This document shows positions 5,899 through 13,650 of a DNA stretch of 14,508 nt, piece after piece (position 1 is the stretch's first letter; the number at the start of each line of letters is the position of its first letter). The stretch is from Bacillota bacterium. Its GTDB lineage: Bacteria > Bacillota > Clostridia > Lachnospirales > Cellulosilyticaceae. Below the pieces are notes generated by a model, which made no database searches, had not been told where the DNA came from, and saw only the letters and a program-made list of their open reading frames with translations. The stretch is from the NCBI GenBank assembly GCA_023436395.1, contig JAEZJJ010000100.1, forward strand, positions 1 through 14,508, read 5' to 3'. A program made the position numbers and the translations under genes.

Positions 5899-7521
5899 TT
5901 AACAAAGACTCATAAGTTTTGGTACGATTTGTTTTTTTCGTGAGAACACATTATTAAGGAAGATGCTATCATCAGTAGGATCTAAATCAAATAAAGTTTC
6001 AGCTAAGCGTCTTTCACGCCCAGAAACCATAAGTTCAGTACCACCTACAACAATATCAGTTACCATGAGCAAAATTAAATCAAGGTTTTCTTGTTCTTCT
6101 AAACGACGCATTTCTTCAAGAATTTCTTTTTTAATATTATATAAGCTCTTAAAGTCACCAGTATTGATTTGCGCCACACTAACATTGTATTTCCCAACAG
6201 TAAAAGCTTTTCTATCAATATTTAATAAATCTTTTGGAGATGAGCCTTCTAAGGAAGTACCAGCAGCAAGAAGTTCGCTACCATATTCATATAAGTCAAC
6301 TTCAGCAATTTCGGCTAATTTTTTTGCTACACGTATATCATCAGGCGTACAAGTTGGAGACTTGAAGATAAGTGTATCTGATAAAATAGCACTCAGCATA
6401 ATACCAGCAATTTCTCTTGGAGGCATTATATTATTTTCTTCAAACATTTTCCCAATAATGGTATTCGTACAACCTACAGGTTCAGCACGAAGAAAAACAG
6501 GATTACCAGTATCAATATTTGCAACACGATGATGATCGATAATTTCTAGAATTTCTGCTTGTTCAATACCATCAGCACTTTGACTTCTTTCGTTATGATC
6601 TACTAAAATGACTTTTTTCTTTTGGATGTCTAAAAGGTGACGTTTAGATATAAGACCTTTTACAATACCCTCTTGATCTAAGATAGGGAAATGACGATAA
6701 GGGGTATTAAGCATGATTTGCTTTACCTCATCTAAATAATCATCTGTTTCAAAGTAAGTAATATCTTCTTTTTTTAAAATGTTTTTAACTGAAATACTTT
6801 GAGAAATCATTTTAATGGCTTTAAAGAAAGAATAAGGTGTGCAAATAACTGCTGATTTTAAATTGGCTGGAAGGTTTAAATGAATATTATCCATATTTTG
6901 ATCAGTAATAATAACTGCACCAGCACCTGTACTTAAGGCCTTTTCAATACGATCATTACTTGGCCCAGTAATAATAATATCTGCATCACTAAGCTTAGTA
7001 TGATCTGAAATAGAAGCTGTAGTATATACATCTCCTAATACATAGGCATGTGGATAAGAACCTGAAATAACTTTGCCATCTAAAACAGATGGGATATTGA
7101 TAAATGGAGTTTTGTGTTCTTTAAGAACTGAACCATCCGTTAAACCAATATAAGTTTTGGCAATATCAGATATTGAGATTACTCCAGCTAGTTTATGATC
7201 ATGATATAAAATAGGAATCATTTGTCGTCCATTTTCTGTCATAACATCCCAAGCCTTTTTTACTGAATCGACTACATAGACAGCAGGGACATTGTAGAAG
7301 TTCATATCACTTACCTGAGGTTTAATATTTTGGAGCAAGCGAGGCGCTTTCACACCAAAATAATCTAATGCAAATTGTGTTTCCTTACTTATTTTCCCTA
7401 GGCATACTGCTTCAACATTGTCATTACCTAGAGCACGTTTAAGATGGGCATAAGAAAGACAAGCACAGATAGAATCTGTATCAGGATTCTTATGGCCGAA
7501 TATATATATTTTTTTATCCAT
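5899..7521 (-). CDS. ppaC: Family II inorganic pyrophosphatase with CBS-DRTGG-CBS insert
   Basis: This 540-aa cytoplasmic enzyme hydrolyses pyrophosphate to two phosphates with Mn/Co at a DHH site. The DHH domain is split. Its first part is 1-68, with GHKNPDTDS giving H10, D14 and D16. The insert comes next: CBS1 about 72-125, DRTGG about 130-245, CBS2 about 250-300. The DHH domain then resumes with VDHNE (D308) and IIDHH (D329-H330-H331), and SDT (D382). The DHHA2 domain (about 410-538) ends with SRKKQIVPK, the substrate-binding motif of this family. Known clostridial CBS-PPases are inhibited by AMP and ADP and activated by ATP and, when DRTGG is present, diadenosine polyphosphates such as AP4A. 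ATG 7521 is preceded by AAAGGAG. It diverges from purA. All catalytic residues I can check are present. Confidence 0.93.
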   Translation of the reverse strand: MDKKIYIFGHKNPDTDSICACLSYAHLKRALGNDNVEAVCLGKISKETQFALDYFGVKAPRLLQNIKPQVSDMNFYNVPAVYVVDSVKKAWDVMTENGRQMIPILYHDHKLAGVISISDIAKTYIGLTDGSVLKEHKTPFINIPSVLDGKVISGSYPHAYVLGDVYTTASISDHTKLSDADIIITGPSNDRIEKALSTGAGAVIITDQNMDNIHLNLPANLKSAVICTPYSFFKAIKMISQSISVKNILKKEDITYFETDDYLDEVKQIMLNTPYRHFPILDQEGIVKGLISKRHLLDIQKKKVILVDHNERSQSADGIEQAEILEIIDHHRVANIDTGNPVFLRAEPVGCTNTIIGKMFEENNIMPPREIAGIMLSAILSDTLIFKSPTCTPDDIRVAKKLAEIAEVDLYEYGSELLAAGTSLEGSSPKDLLNIDRKAFTVGKYNVSVAQINTGDFKSLYNIKKEILEEMRRLEEQENLDLILLMVTDIVVGGTELMVSGRERRLAETLFDLDPTDDSIFLNNVFSRKKQIVPKLMSLC

Positions 7522-7662
7522 AAATTCTCCTTTATTCAGAATAAGTATTGATGCAACGTAGTAAAAGTGTATATTCGTAGTGTGAATAACAAAAGATAAA
7601 ATTATTACAAATTTTTATTGGAAAATATATAATAACATGTATTTATACGTTTCGACAACTTA

Positions 7663-7691
7663 AAGATAACAACATAGTAAAAGAATGTCAA
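7663..7691 (-). promoter_or_regulatory. Candidate ppaC promoter
   Basis: On the minus strand a perfect TTGACA (7686-7691) and TATCTT (7663-7668) are 17 bases apart, giving a leader of about 135 bases. A second candidate, TTGTCG (7653-7658) and TATTAT (7629-7634) spaced by 18, lies nearer the gene. Confidence 0.5.
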
Positions 7692-7726
7692 CTATATAAG
7701 TTATATAGAATAATAAGGAAGAAAGT

Positions 7727-7770
7727 GTAATCGAACATTTTTGTAAATGTATATATAAATGTTCGGAGAT
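7727..7770. promoter_or_regulatory. Pair of inverted PurBox-like sites upstream of purA
   Basis: Box 1 (7727-7739, plus strand) is GTAATCGAACATT and box 2 (7758-7770, minus strand) is ATCTCCGAACATT. Against the Bacillus PurR PurBox AWWWCCGAACWWT they match 11 and 12 of 13 positions. They are inverted, 18 bases apart (16-17 in Bacillus), and contain a perfect 9-bp inverted repeat CGAACATTT/AAATGTTCG. They end 4 bases before the purA -35 box. PurR-type repression of purA relieved by PRPP is the likely meaning; a purR gene is not in the window. Confidence 0.6.
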
Positions 7771-7773
7771 ATA

Positions 7774-7802
7774 TTGCTTTTTAATGGGAAATTTGGTATG
7801 AT
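7774..7802 (+). promoter_or_regulatory. purA promoter
   Basis: TTGCTT (7774-7779) and TATGAT (7797-7802) are exactly 17 bases apart. Transcription would start near 7809, leaving a 5' leader of about 45 bases. The remaining part of 7522-7854 holds the opposing ppaC promoter and leader. Confidence 0.65.
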
Positions 7803-7854
7803 AAACATGTTTCAAATGTTAAATAGGTTAGAATACGGAAAGGATGTATAAACA

Positions 7855-9138
7855 ATGCCAACAAAAATTATTATTGGTGCACAATGGGGCGATGAAGGAA
7901 AAGCAAAAATTATAGATATTTTATCTGAAAAGGCAGACGTTGTTGTACGTTGTCAAGGAGGTAATAATGCAGGACATACAGTAGCAGTAGATGGGGAAGT
8001 CTATAAATTTCAATTAATTCCTTCTGGAATATTATATACAGGGAAGAAATGTATTGTAGCCAACGGCGTTGTGATTGACCCAGAAGGTATTCTAGGAGAG
8101 ATTGATGGTTTAGTAGCAAAAGGAATCGATGTGAGCAATTTAAGAATAAGCTCTAGAGCACATCTTGTTATGCCATATCATAAAGCATTAGACCGTGCAA
8201 AAGAATCTATCCAGGCAAAGGATGGTAAGGATATAGGAACAACTATGAAGGGAATTGGTCCATGTTATATGGATAAAGCAGAACGTTCAGGCATACGCGT
8301 ATGTGACCTTTATCATAAAGAAGTTTTCGCTGAAGAAGTAAGAACGAATGTAGCCATTAAGAATGATATGTTAAAATATGTATATCATCAAGAAGAGCAA
8401 TTTGATGCAGAAGAGATTATTGGGGCTTATATGGCCTATGCTGAAAGATTGAAACCTTTTGTTGAAGATACAACTGTAAGTGTATATGAAGCCATTAAAG
8501 AAGGAAAAGAAGTGTTATTTGAGGGAGCACAAGGAACATTACTTGACCTTGATTTAGGAACTTATCCTTATGTAACCTCTTCTCATCCTATTACAGGGGG
8601 AGCTTGTATTGGGGCAGGTATTGGACCTACTATGATAGATAGCTGTATAGGGGTTATGAAAGGATATATTACACGTGTAGGTAAAGGACCATTTCCAACA
8701 GAATTACACAATGAAATAGGTGACCGTATTAGAGAAGAAGGTCATGAATTTGGAACAGTAACAGGTCGTCCAAGACGTTGTGGTTGGTTTGATTCGGTTA
8801 TTGGCGAATATGCAGTAAGAACAAGTGGCTTAACAGAAATTGCACTTAATAAAATTGATGTGCTTAAAGATTTAGAGGTAGTTAAAATCTGTGTAGGATA
8901 TGAGTTTAATGGACAAATCATTAAGCATTTCCCAGCAAGTCTTGAAGATTTAGAATGCTGCAAACCAGTATATGAAGAAATGGAAGGTTGGGGAGAGATT
9001 TCCCACATTAGATCATATAAAGAACTACCTGATAGTGTAAAAAAATATCTAGCACGTATTGAAGAACTCATTGGCTGTAAAATAACAATGGTAGGTGTGG
9101 GACCTAATAGAGACCAAAATATCATTGTTAATGAATAA
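7855..9138 (+). CDS. purA: Adenylosuccinate synthetase
   Basis: This 427-aa cytoplasmic enzyme joins IMP and aspartate with GTP hydrolysis to give adenylosuccinate, the first committed step to AMP. Seen in order: the GTP/IMP loop AQWGDEGKAKI with catalytic D13, NNAGHTV with catalytic H41, TTMKGIGPCYMDKAERSGIR (IMP and dimer contacts), EGAQGTLLDLDLGTYPYVTS, the GRPRRCGWFD block, NKIDVL for guanine recognition, and the C-terminal GVGPNRDQNI. The length is that of the family. The loop reads GKAK where many orthologues have GKGK, a mild variation next to the P-loop lysine. ATG 7855 follows GGAAAGGATG. It has its own promoter and terminator, and PurBox-like sites just upstream suggest purine-dependent repression. 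Confidence 0.97.
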   Translation: MPTKIIIGAQWGDEGKAKIIDILSEKADVVVRCQGGNNAGHTVAVDGEVYKFQLIPSGILYTGKKCIVANGVVIDPEGILGEIDGLVAKGIDVSNLRISSRAHLVMPYHKALDRAKESIQAKDGKDIGTTMKGIGPCYMDKAERSGIRVCDLYHKEVFAEEVRTNVAIKNDMLKYVYHQEEQFDAEEIIGAYMAYAERLKPFVEDTTVSVYEAIKEGKEVLFEGAQGTLLDLDLGTYPYVTSSHPITGGACIGAGIGPTMIDSCIGVMKGYITRVGKGPFPTELHNEIGDRIREEGHEFGTVTGRPRRCGWFDSVIGEYAVRTSGLTEIALNKIDVLKDLEVVKICVGYEFNGQIIKHFPASLEDLECCKPVYEEMEGWGEISHIRSYKELPDSVKKYLARIEELIGCKITMVGVGPNRDQNIIVNE

Positions 9139-9143
9139 AAATG

Positions 9144-9180
9144 AGGAGGATGGAAAAGATATAAAACCATCCTCTTTTGT
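9144..9180 (+). terminator. purA terminator
   Basis: AGGAGGATGG (9144-9153) pairs with CCATCCTCTT (9167-9176), with one G-T wobble, and TTTGT follows. It starts 5 bases after the purA stop. The AGGAGG here is part of the stem and not a ribosome site. Confidence 0.85.
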
Positions 9181-9296
9181 ATTTATTTTACAAGCGAGAC
9201 TTAAAGAAACTTCATTTTATCCTCATATATATTGGGTAAAATAAGATATGAATTTTAGTTAATAATTAAATTTTCTAAAAATATATAAGAATATAT

Positions 9297-9324
9297 TTGA
9301 AATACTAAATGAGTAAGTTATAAT
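9297..9324 (+). promoter_or_regulatory. Promoter of the BI-1 family gene
   Basis: TTGAAA (9297-9302) and a perfect TATAAT (9319-9324) are 16 bases apart. The start would be near 9331, a short leader ending in AAGGAGG (9345-9351). Confidence 0.65.
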
Positions 9325-9358
9325 AAAATATAAAACAATATTATAAGGAGGAGAAAAA

Positions 9359-10069
9359 ATGAATCCAGAAGGAATGGACAGAGACTTTACCACGTATTAT
9401 GATGTGAGCCACAGAGAAGCTGTTGTAAAGAAAACAATGTTAGGTGTTTATAGTTGGATGACAATAGCGTTACTTATTACGGCAGTTACAGGATTATATG
9501 TAGCAAGTAACATAGAAATGTTATATGCAGTTGTTAAAAATTATTGGCTATTTGCAATTGCAGAAGTGATTGTAGTTATTGCATTAAGTGCAAGAGCACA
9601 TAAGATGAGTAGCCTTAGTGCTAAAATATGGTTTGTTATATATTCAGTACTTAATGGTATTACCTTATCTTCTATATTGGTTATTTATGAGATTGGAACT
9701 GTTGGGTATGCATTTTTAGTAACAGCAGGTGTATTTGCAGTTATGACAATCTATGGTTATGTGACAAAAACAGATCTTTCTAAAATTGGAAGCCTATTTG
9801 TAATGGCACTATTTGGACTTGTTATTGCTACATTTGTAGGGATTTTCATTAATTCACCAGATTATACAATGGCATTAATGTATGTGACCGTATTCGTTTT
9901 TATTGGTTTAATTGGTTGGGATACTCAGAAAATCAAACAATATGCTTATGCACAAGCAGATTCAAATGGTTCATTAGCTAATGCAAGTATTTTAGGTGCA
10001 TTAACACTCTATCTTGATTTTATTAATATCTTTATTAGCTTAGTAAGAATTTTTGGAAGCAGGGATTAA
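9359..10069 (+). CDS. Bax inhibitor-1 (BI-1/YetJ/YbhL) family membrane protein
   Basis: This 236-aa integral membrane protein has about seven hydrophobic segments after a short polar N-terminus (1-24): roughly 30-50, 62-78, 88-110, 113-133, 144-164, 170-187 and 210-230. The BI-1 signature is visible in the sixth and seventh segments: GLIGWDTQKIKQYA with D188, and LTLYLDFINIFISLVRIFG with D220. In Bacillus YetJ two buried aspartates in the equivalent helices form the pH-sensitive gate of a calcium leak, so calcium or proton leak is the best family-based guess; the bacterial role is poorly known. It is a single gene with AAGGAGG before ATG 9359, its own promoter, and a strong terminator shared with the convergent gene downstream. 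Confidence 0.9.
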   Translation: MNPEGMDRDFTTYYDVSHREAVVKKTMLGVYSWMTIALLITAVTGLYVASNIEMLYAVVKNYWLFAIAEVIVVIALSARAHKMSSLSAKIWFVIYSVLNGITLSSILVIYEIGTVGYAFLVTAGVFAVMTIYGYVTKTDLSKIGSLFVMALFGLVIATFVGIFINSPDYTMALMYVTVFVFIGLIGWDTQKIKQYAYAQADSNGSLANASILGALTLYLDFINIFISLVRIFGSRD

Positions 10070-10096
10070 TAGTACAAGTATAATGATGAAAAGTAT

Positions 10097-10145
10097 AAGA
10101 ATTATAACTAACGGGAAGAGTCTGATAGTTATAATTCTTTTTTTA
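10097..10145. terminator. Bidirectional terminator after the BI-1 gene
   Basis: A perfect 14-bp stem joins AAGAATTATAACTA (10097-10110) to 10126-10139, then T residues to 10145. The hairpin's near edge is 21 bases past the stop of the convergent minus-strand gene, where ATACTTTT follows it. Confidence 0.9.
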
Positions 10146-10160
10146 TGAAGAAAAATGGGA

Positions 10161-10820
10161 TTAATAGGCCTGTGAGGAGGAAATCATGGTGCAAATAGAA
10201 GAGAGAAAATGGGAATAATCTATAGGAAGCCATAATTGATTTTGTAGTTTAAAGGTAAATACTCGGGAGTTAACTTTACTGGAAGGCTTGGCAGACTGAT
10301 ATCCTTTTATTAATTCTTCTATGTATAGGGAAGTTAAGTCTTGGAAGTAGAGGTTTTCATCTTTATAGTCACTAATATCAATAGTTTTTAGCGCCTTTTT
10401 TACTGCACCATCATCAATTGATTTGTAATCAAGATAGTTGGTTGAAAGCTTTATGCTACATTGTTTTGAGGTCTCATGAGAAACAATGCAAGTGGTAGCA
10501 GAAAGTTGATTCAGGGCTGATAAGTAGGCAGTAGTAAGATTTTGAAGTTGTACACTATTAATTAAGATATTTTCATTAAACGTAAGACTAGTCTTAATGT
10601 TTTGTTCTAATGTACTGATAATATGAGATGAAGTCTTTTGGACAACTTCTTCAGAAACCCCTGCTTCTATTAAGGGGACACTATATTGTTTAACAATAAG
10701 TTCATAAAAGTTGAGAGCCATTAATTCGGGAGATACAGGGGAAGGGATGGACCTTATAAAAATAATGAGCGATAGCAGTAATATAAAAAAAAAGGATAAT
10801 ATATATTTAATATATTTCAA
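10161..10820 (-). CDS. Unrecognised membrane-anchored extracytoplasmic protein, TTG start
   Basis: This 219-aa protein has a short basic N-terminus (KYIKYI), one strong hydrophobic segment LSFFFILLLSLIIFI (about 9-23), and then a soluble domain of about 190 residues. There is no lipobox Cys after the hydrophobic segment, so it should be a signal-anchored protein facing outward. The domain is mixed helix and strand, with NFYELIVKQYSVPLIEAGVS and a late W-L-P-I-D segment; two Cys lie mid-domain and one near the end. I do not recognise the family; the layout resembles uncharacterised clostridial envelope proteins. An ATG at 10862 is possible but has no Shine-Dalgarno site, whereas GAGGAG lies 9 bases before TTG 10820. 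No promoter is clear. It converges on the BI-1 gene and diverges from the glycosidase gene. Confidence 0.7.
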   Translation of the reverse strand: MKYIKYILSFFFILLLSLIIFIRSIPSPVSPELMALNFYELIVKQYSVPLIEAGVSEEVVQKTSSHIISTLEQNIKTSLTFNENILINSVQLQNLTTAYLSALNQLSATTCIVSHETSKQCSIKLSTNYLDYKSIDDGAVKKALKTIDISDYKDENLYFQDLTSLYIEELIKGYQSAKPSSKVNSRVFTFKLQNQLWLPIDYSHFLSSICTMISSSQAY

Positions 10821-10829
10821 ATATTTCAG

Positions 10830-10835
10830 CTCCTC
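10830..10835 (-). promoter_or_regulatory. Ribosome site selecting the TTG start at 10820
   Basis: GAGGAG on the minus strand lies 9 bases before TTG 10820. The upstream in-frame ATG at 10862 has only AT-rich DNA before it, so this site decides the start. Confidence 0.65.
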
Positions 10836-11011
10836 TATACAATTATGTATTAAATTTAGCATAATAGATTAATAAAGAATAGTCAAATTATGAAAATAGA
10901 TATAGAGGCTTATACAAAGTAATATAAAAATAATGTTTATTACAATTTATTCATAAATACGTAGAAAGACAAAATATATGATATACTATAGAAATTAGAG
11001 GAGGATAAAGT

Positions 11012-12676
11012 ATGCTAAAAAAAGTTATATTTGGTTTAATAGCAATAGTTTTAGTAGGAATAGCTTATATTTGGGTAAACAAAGTAGAAGTAGTAGGTGA
11101 ACTAGTAGATCCTTTAACATATTTTGATGAATTTAAGAATAATACAAATAACTTAGTTTATAAGGACGAAAGAATAGATTTAGAAGAGCCAGTTGCTGTG
11201 ATAGATGGTAATCTTTATGTGACGTATAGATTTGCTAATAGTTATGTAAGTGATACTATTTTTTATGATACAACAGAGAAAGTCATGACCCTCACAAATG
11301 CAAAAGAAGTAGTAAAGCTTTATCCAAATAGTGAAAATGAGATTACTTTTCTGGGAATAGAAGGTAGATATCCTTTAAAGGAAAAAGATGGACATCTCTA
11401 TGTATCAGTGAAGTTAATAGAAGACTTTTTTAAAGTAAGAATAGAACCTGGTAAAGATGGACGTTTATTTATAGCCTATGATGATAGAGAAGAACAAGTT
11501 CAAGCTAAAATCTCTAGAAGGACAAGTTTGCGAACTCATGCAAGAAAAAAGTCTACAGTAGTAGAAAATTTGAGTAAAGGGACTCTGGTTACCATTTATG
11601 GAGAAGATAATGGTTTCGTAAGAGTTAGGAGTGAAAATGGCATTATTGGTTATGTACCTGCATCTCATATAAAAGATAAAACAACTATAGAAGCATTAGA
11701 AGTACCAAGTCAAGAGCCTTGGCTAATTAATCCTTTAAACGAAAAGGTAAAATTGGCATGGGATCAAATGACAACTGCTCAGGCAGGTAACTGGTCATCT
11801 TCTAAATATGCCTATGTTGATAAACTGAATGTCATATCACCTACATGGTTTGAATTTGGTGATGAAGAAGGGACCTTAGTAGATAGAGGTACAAGAGAAT
11901 ATGTTAAATCGGCTCATGATAGAGGGCTTCAAGTATGGCCTATTATAAGCCACAATTTTACCAATACAGGTCTAACTAAAGAAATACTTTCTAGCACTAA
12001 AAAACGCCAGTATGTTATAGAGCAAATTATTGATAAGGCTAAAACATATGGATTTGATGGAATTAATGTAGATATTGAAAATATACAGAATGAGACAAGT
12101 GCTGTATGGGTACAATTTATGAGAGAACTCTATCCCAAGCTTAAAGCAGAAGGAATCATTGTAAGTGTAGATGTCTATATGCCGTCTAATTGGTCTGGAC
12201 ATTATGAGAGAGAAAAGGTGGCAGCAGTAAGTGATTATTTTATTGTTATGGCCTATGATCAACATTGGTCAGGCTCAGAAGAACCAGGTTCTGTATCTGA
12301 GATTAGTTGGGTTGACGAAGGAATTAAGAGGACTTTACAAGAGGTACCGAAAGAAAAATTGGTATTAGGCATACCTTTCTATACAAGGCTATGGACACAG
12401 ACAAGCGAAGGGCTTTCATCAGTACCATATGGAATGACATCTGCTAAACAGCTCATTGATAAGTGGGGAGTGACACCACAACTAGATACAGCAAGTGGTC
12501 AAAACTATGCTGAAGTACAAAAGGATAATGAGACTTATAAGCTGTGGATCGAAGATTATAGTTCTATAAGTAAACGTATAGCTATTATGGACAAATATAA
12601 GCTTGCTGGTTATGGAGCATGGAAATTAGGCTTGGAAAGTTCGGATGTATGGGAAGTACTAGGAACAGTAAAATAA
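11012..12676 (+). CDS. Membrane-anchored SH3-GH18 glycosidase
   Basis: This 554-aa protein probably cleaves beta-1,4-N-acetylglucosamine bonds in peptidoglycan or spore cortex outside the membrane. Residues 4-22 are a single hydrophobic anchor or signal segment. Residues about 55-158 form a beta-rich stalk like the copper amine oxidase N-terminal domain, with ITFLGIEGRYPL and GHLYVSVKLIEDFF. Residues about 164-222 are a bacterial SH3 domain, with TLVTIYGEDNGFVRVRSENG and IGYVPASHI. Residues about 245-550 are a GH18 barrel: YGFDGINVDIEN carries D349, D354 and the catalytic acid E356, MAYDQHW lies at 413-419, and GYGAWKLG at 533-540 is the last strand. N352 replaces the second Asp of the DxxDxDxE motif, as is common in the spore-wall YaaH/SleL-like group. 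ATG 11012 follows AGGAGG (10999-11004). A weak -10 TATACT (10982-10987) has no good -35 box. Confidence 0.9.
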   Translation: MLKKVIFGLIAIVLVGIAYIWVNKVEVVGELVDPLTYFDEFKNNTNNLVYKDERIDLEEPVAVIDGNLYVTYRFANSYVSDTIFYDTTEKVMTLTNAKEVVKLYPNSENEITFLGIEGRYPLKEKDGHLYVSVKLIEDFFKVRIEPGKDGRLFIAYDDREEQVQAKISRRTSLRTHARKKSTVVENLSKGTLVTIYGEDNGFVRVRSENGIIGYVPASHIKDKTTIEALEVPSQEPWLINPLNEKVKLAWDQMTTAQAGNWSSSKYAYVDKLNVISPTWFEFGDEEGTLVDRGTREYVKSAHDRGLQVWPIISHNFTNTGLTKEILSSTKKRQYVIEQIIDKAKTYGFDGINVDIENIQNETSAVWVQFMRELYPKLKAEGIIVSVDVYMPSNWSGHYEREKVAAVSDYFIVMAYDQHWSGSEEPGSVSEISWVDEGIKRTLQEVPKEKLVLGIPFYTRLWTQTSEGLSSVPYGMTSAKQLIDKWGVTPQLDTASGQNYAEVQKDNETYKLWIEDYSSISKRIAIMDKYKLAGYGAWKLGLESSDVWEVLGTVK

Positions 12677-12696
12677 TAGCAGAATAATAAGGTTAG

Positions 12697-12735
12697 AAAA
12701 AGCAAAGGCTTAATAAAAAGTCTTTGCTTTTTTAT
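12697..12735 (+). terminator. Terminator of the GH18 gene
   Basis: A 15-bp stem with one wobble joins 12697-12711 to 12718-12732 around a 6-base loop, then a T-run. It ends 27 bases before the next gene, which may be reached by read-through or by an unseen promoter. Confidence 0.88.
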
Positions 12736-12761
12736 TTCTTAAAATATAAAAAGGGAGAAGT

Positions 12762-13541
12762 ATGAAAAATAGTAATACAGCACTTATAAAGAAAAAACAA
12801 AAAGAATATTATAAGAAACATCCATTTACAGATACCATTATTATTTTTATCCATGGCATTTTAGAGGGAAGTAAGCAATTTAGGAGTTTAGGCAACTTAG
12901 CCTATAAGGAAGGCTATTCTATTTTAATATTACTGCTTCCAGGCCATGGAAAAACAGGAGAAGAATTTGCAAAAGCAAATTTGGGGGGATGGGTAGATTA
13001 TGTTAATAATCACATCAGAAAAATGGAAAAAGAATATAAGCATATTATTCTAGTAGGACATTCTATGGGAAGTTTATTGGCAGGAGAATATGCTGCCTAT
13101 TTTCCAGAAAAAATAGAAAAACTTATATTATTAGCACTTCCAGTAGGGATTCATATTAGGTTTAGAGTTATCAAAGGTGCCATTAAAATAGTGAGAGGGA
13201 AAATCAGTACAGAGGAACCTTATGTAGAGGCAGAATATAAAGCAATTGGTGTGGGAAATACAAGATTACTGACCTATTTAAGATGGGTTCCGAGATATTT
13301 AGAACTCATTCTTTTAATAATCCACATGCGGAAACAACTCATAAAAATAAAAAAGCCAGTCTTAGTCATTCAGTCAAAAAAAGATGAATTTATACCTATA
13401 CAGATGATTGATTTTATTAAACAAGAACTTGATGAAGCAAAAATAATGATATTGAATGAATCAGGACACTTTTGTTATCATCATACGGATATTAATAAGC
13501 TAGAACGAGAAATTAAAGAATTCATACAGAAAAATGAATAA
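12762..13541 (+). CDS. Alpha/beta hydrolase (esterase or monoacylglycerol lipase-like)
   Basis: This 259-aa protein is probably cytoplasmic: it has no signal peptide and a basic N-terminus. The alpha/beta-hydrolase features are the oxyanion loop IIFIHGILEGS (28-37), the LLPGHGKTGE segment (59-67), the nucleophile elbow VGHSMGS with S101, acid D208 in QSKKDEFIP and H236 in ESGHFCYHH. The spacing of this triad and the short lid (about 130-195, basic and hydrophobic) resemble Est30-type carboxylesterases and monoacylglycerol lipases. The substrate cannot be told from sequence. ATG 12762 follows AGGGAGAAG. It lies between two envelope genes, close behind the GH18 terminator; a lipid or cell-wall link is only suggestive. 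Confidence 0.88.
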   Translation: MKNSNTALIKKKQKEYYKKHPFTDTIIIFIHGILEGSKQFRSLGNLAYKEGYSILILLLPGHGKTGEEFAKANLGGWVDYVNNHIRKMEKEYKHIILVGHSMGSLLAGEYAAYFPEKIEKLILLALPVGIHIRFRVIKGAIKIVRGKISTEEPYVEAEYKAIGVGNTRLLTYLRWVPRYLELILLIIHMRKQLIKIKKPVLVIQSKKDEFIPIQMIDFIKQELDEAKIMILNESGHFCYHHTDINKLEREIKEFIQKNE

Positions 13542-13573
13542 GATACAGTGAGAGGTTTCATGATAAAAATGAA

Positions 13574-13602
13574 TTGACAAGTAGATAACTGCATATGCTA
13601 AT
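13574..13602 (+). promoter_or_regulatory. Candidate promoter of the CwlD-like gene
   Basis: A perfect TTGACA (13574-13579) and GCTAAT (13597-13602) are 17 bases apart, giving a leader of about 42 bases. CATATGCT (13592-13599) also partly resembles a SigE -10 box, but its -35 partner is poor. Confidence 0.4.
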
Positions 13603-13650
13603 AGAGAGTTGTCTGCATCTATAAGAAAAAAGATTATTAGGGGTGTGATA

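Noticed and set aside
5963..6532. Long open frame on the plus strand opposite ppaC (189 codons)
   Set aside because: It is the antisense shadow of the well-supported pyrophosphatase gene; its Ser/Ile/Phe-rich composition reflects reversed codons, and there is no ribosome site.
9144..9153. AGGAGG-like ribosome site after purA
   Set aside because: It is one arm of the purA terminator and no start codon with an open frame follows at the right distance.
8742..9170. 142-codon minus-strand frame opposite the 3' end of purA
   Set aside because: It overlaps purA entirely on the other strand and runs through the purA terminator hairpin; there is no ribosome site and no recognisable domain.
9214..9242. 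Imperfect hairpin ATTTTATCC/GGGTAAAAT between purA and the BI-1 gene
   Set aside because: It is followed by no T-run on the plus strand, is far from a gene end and is AT-rich; chance is a sufficient explanation.
13609..13650. Upstream TTG start for the CwlD-like gene
   Set aside because: No Shine-Dalgarno site precedes it, it coincides with the predicted transcription start, and AGGGGTG precedes ATG 13651.
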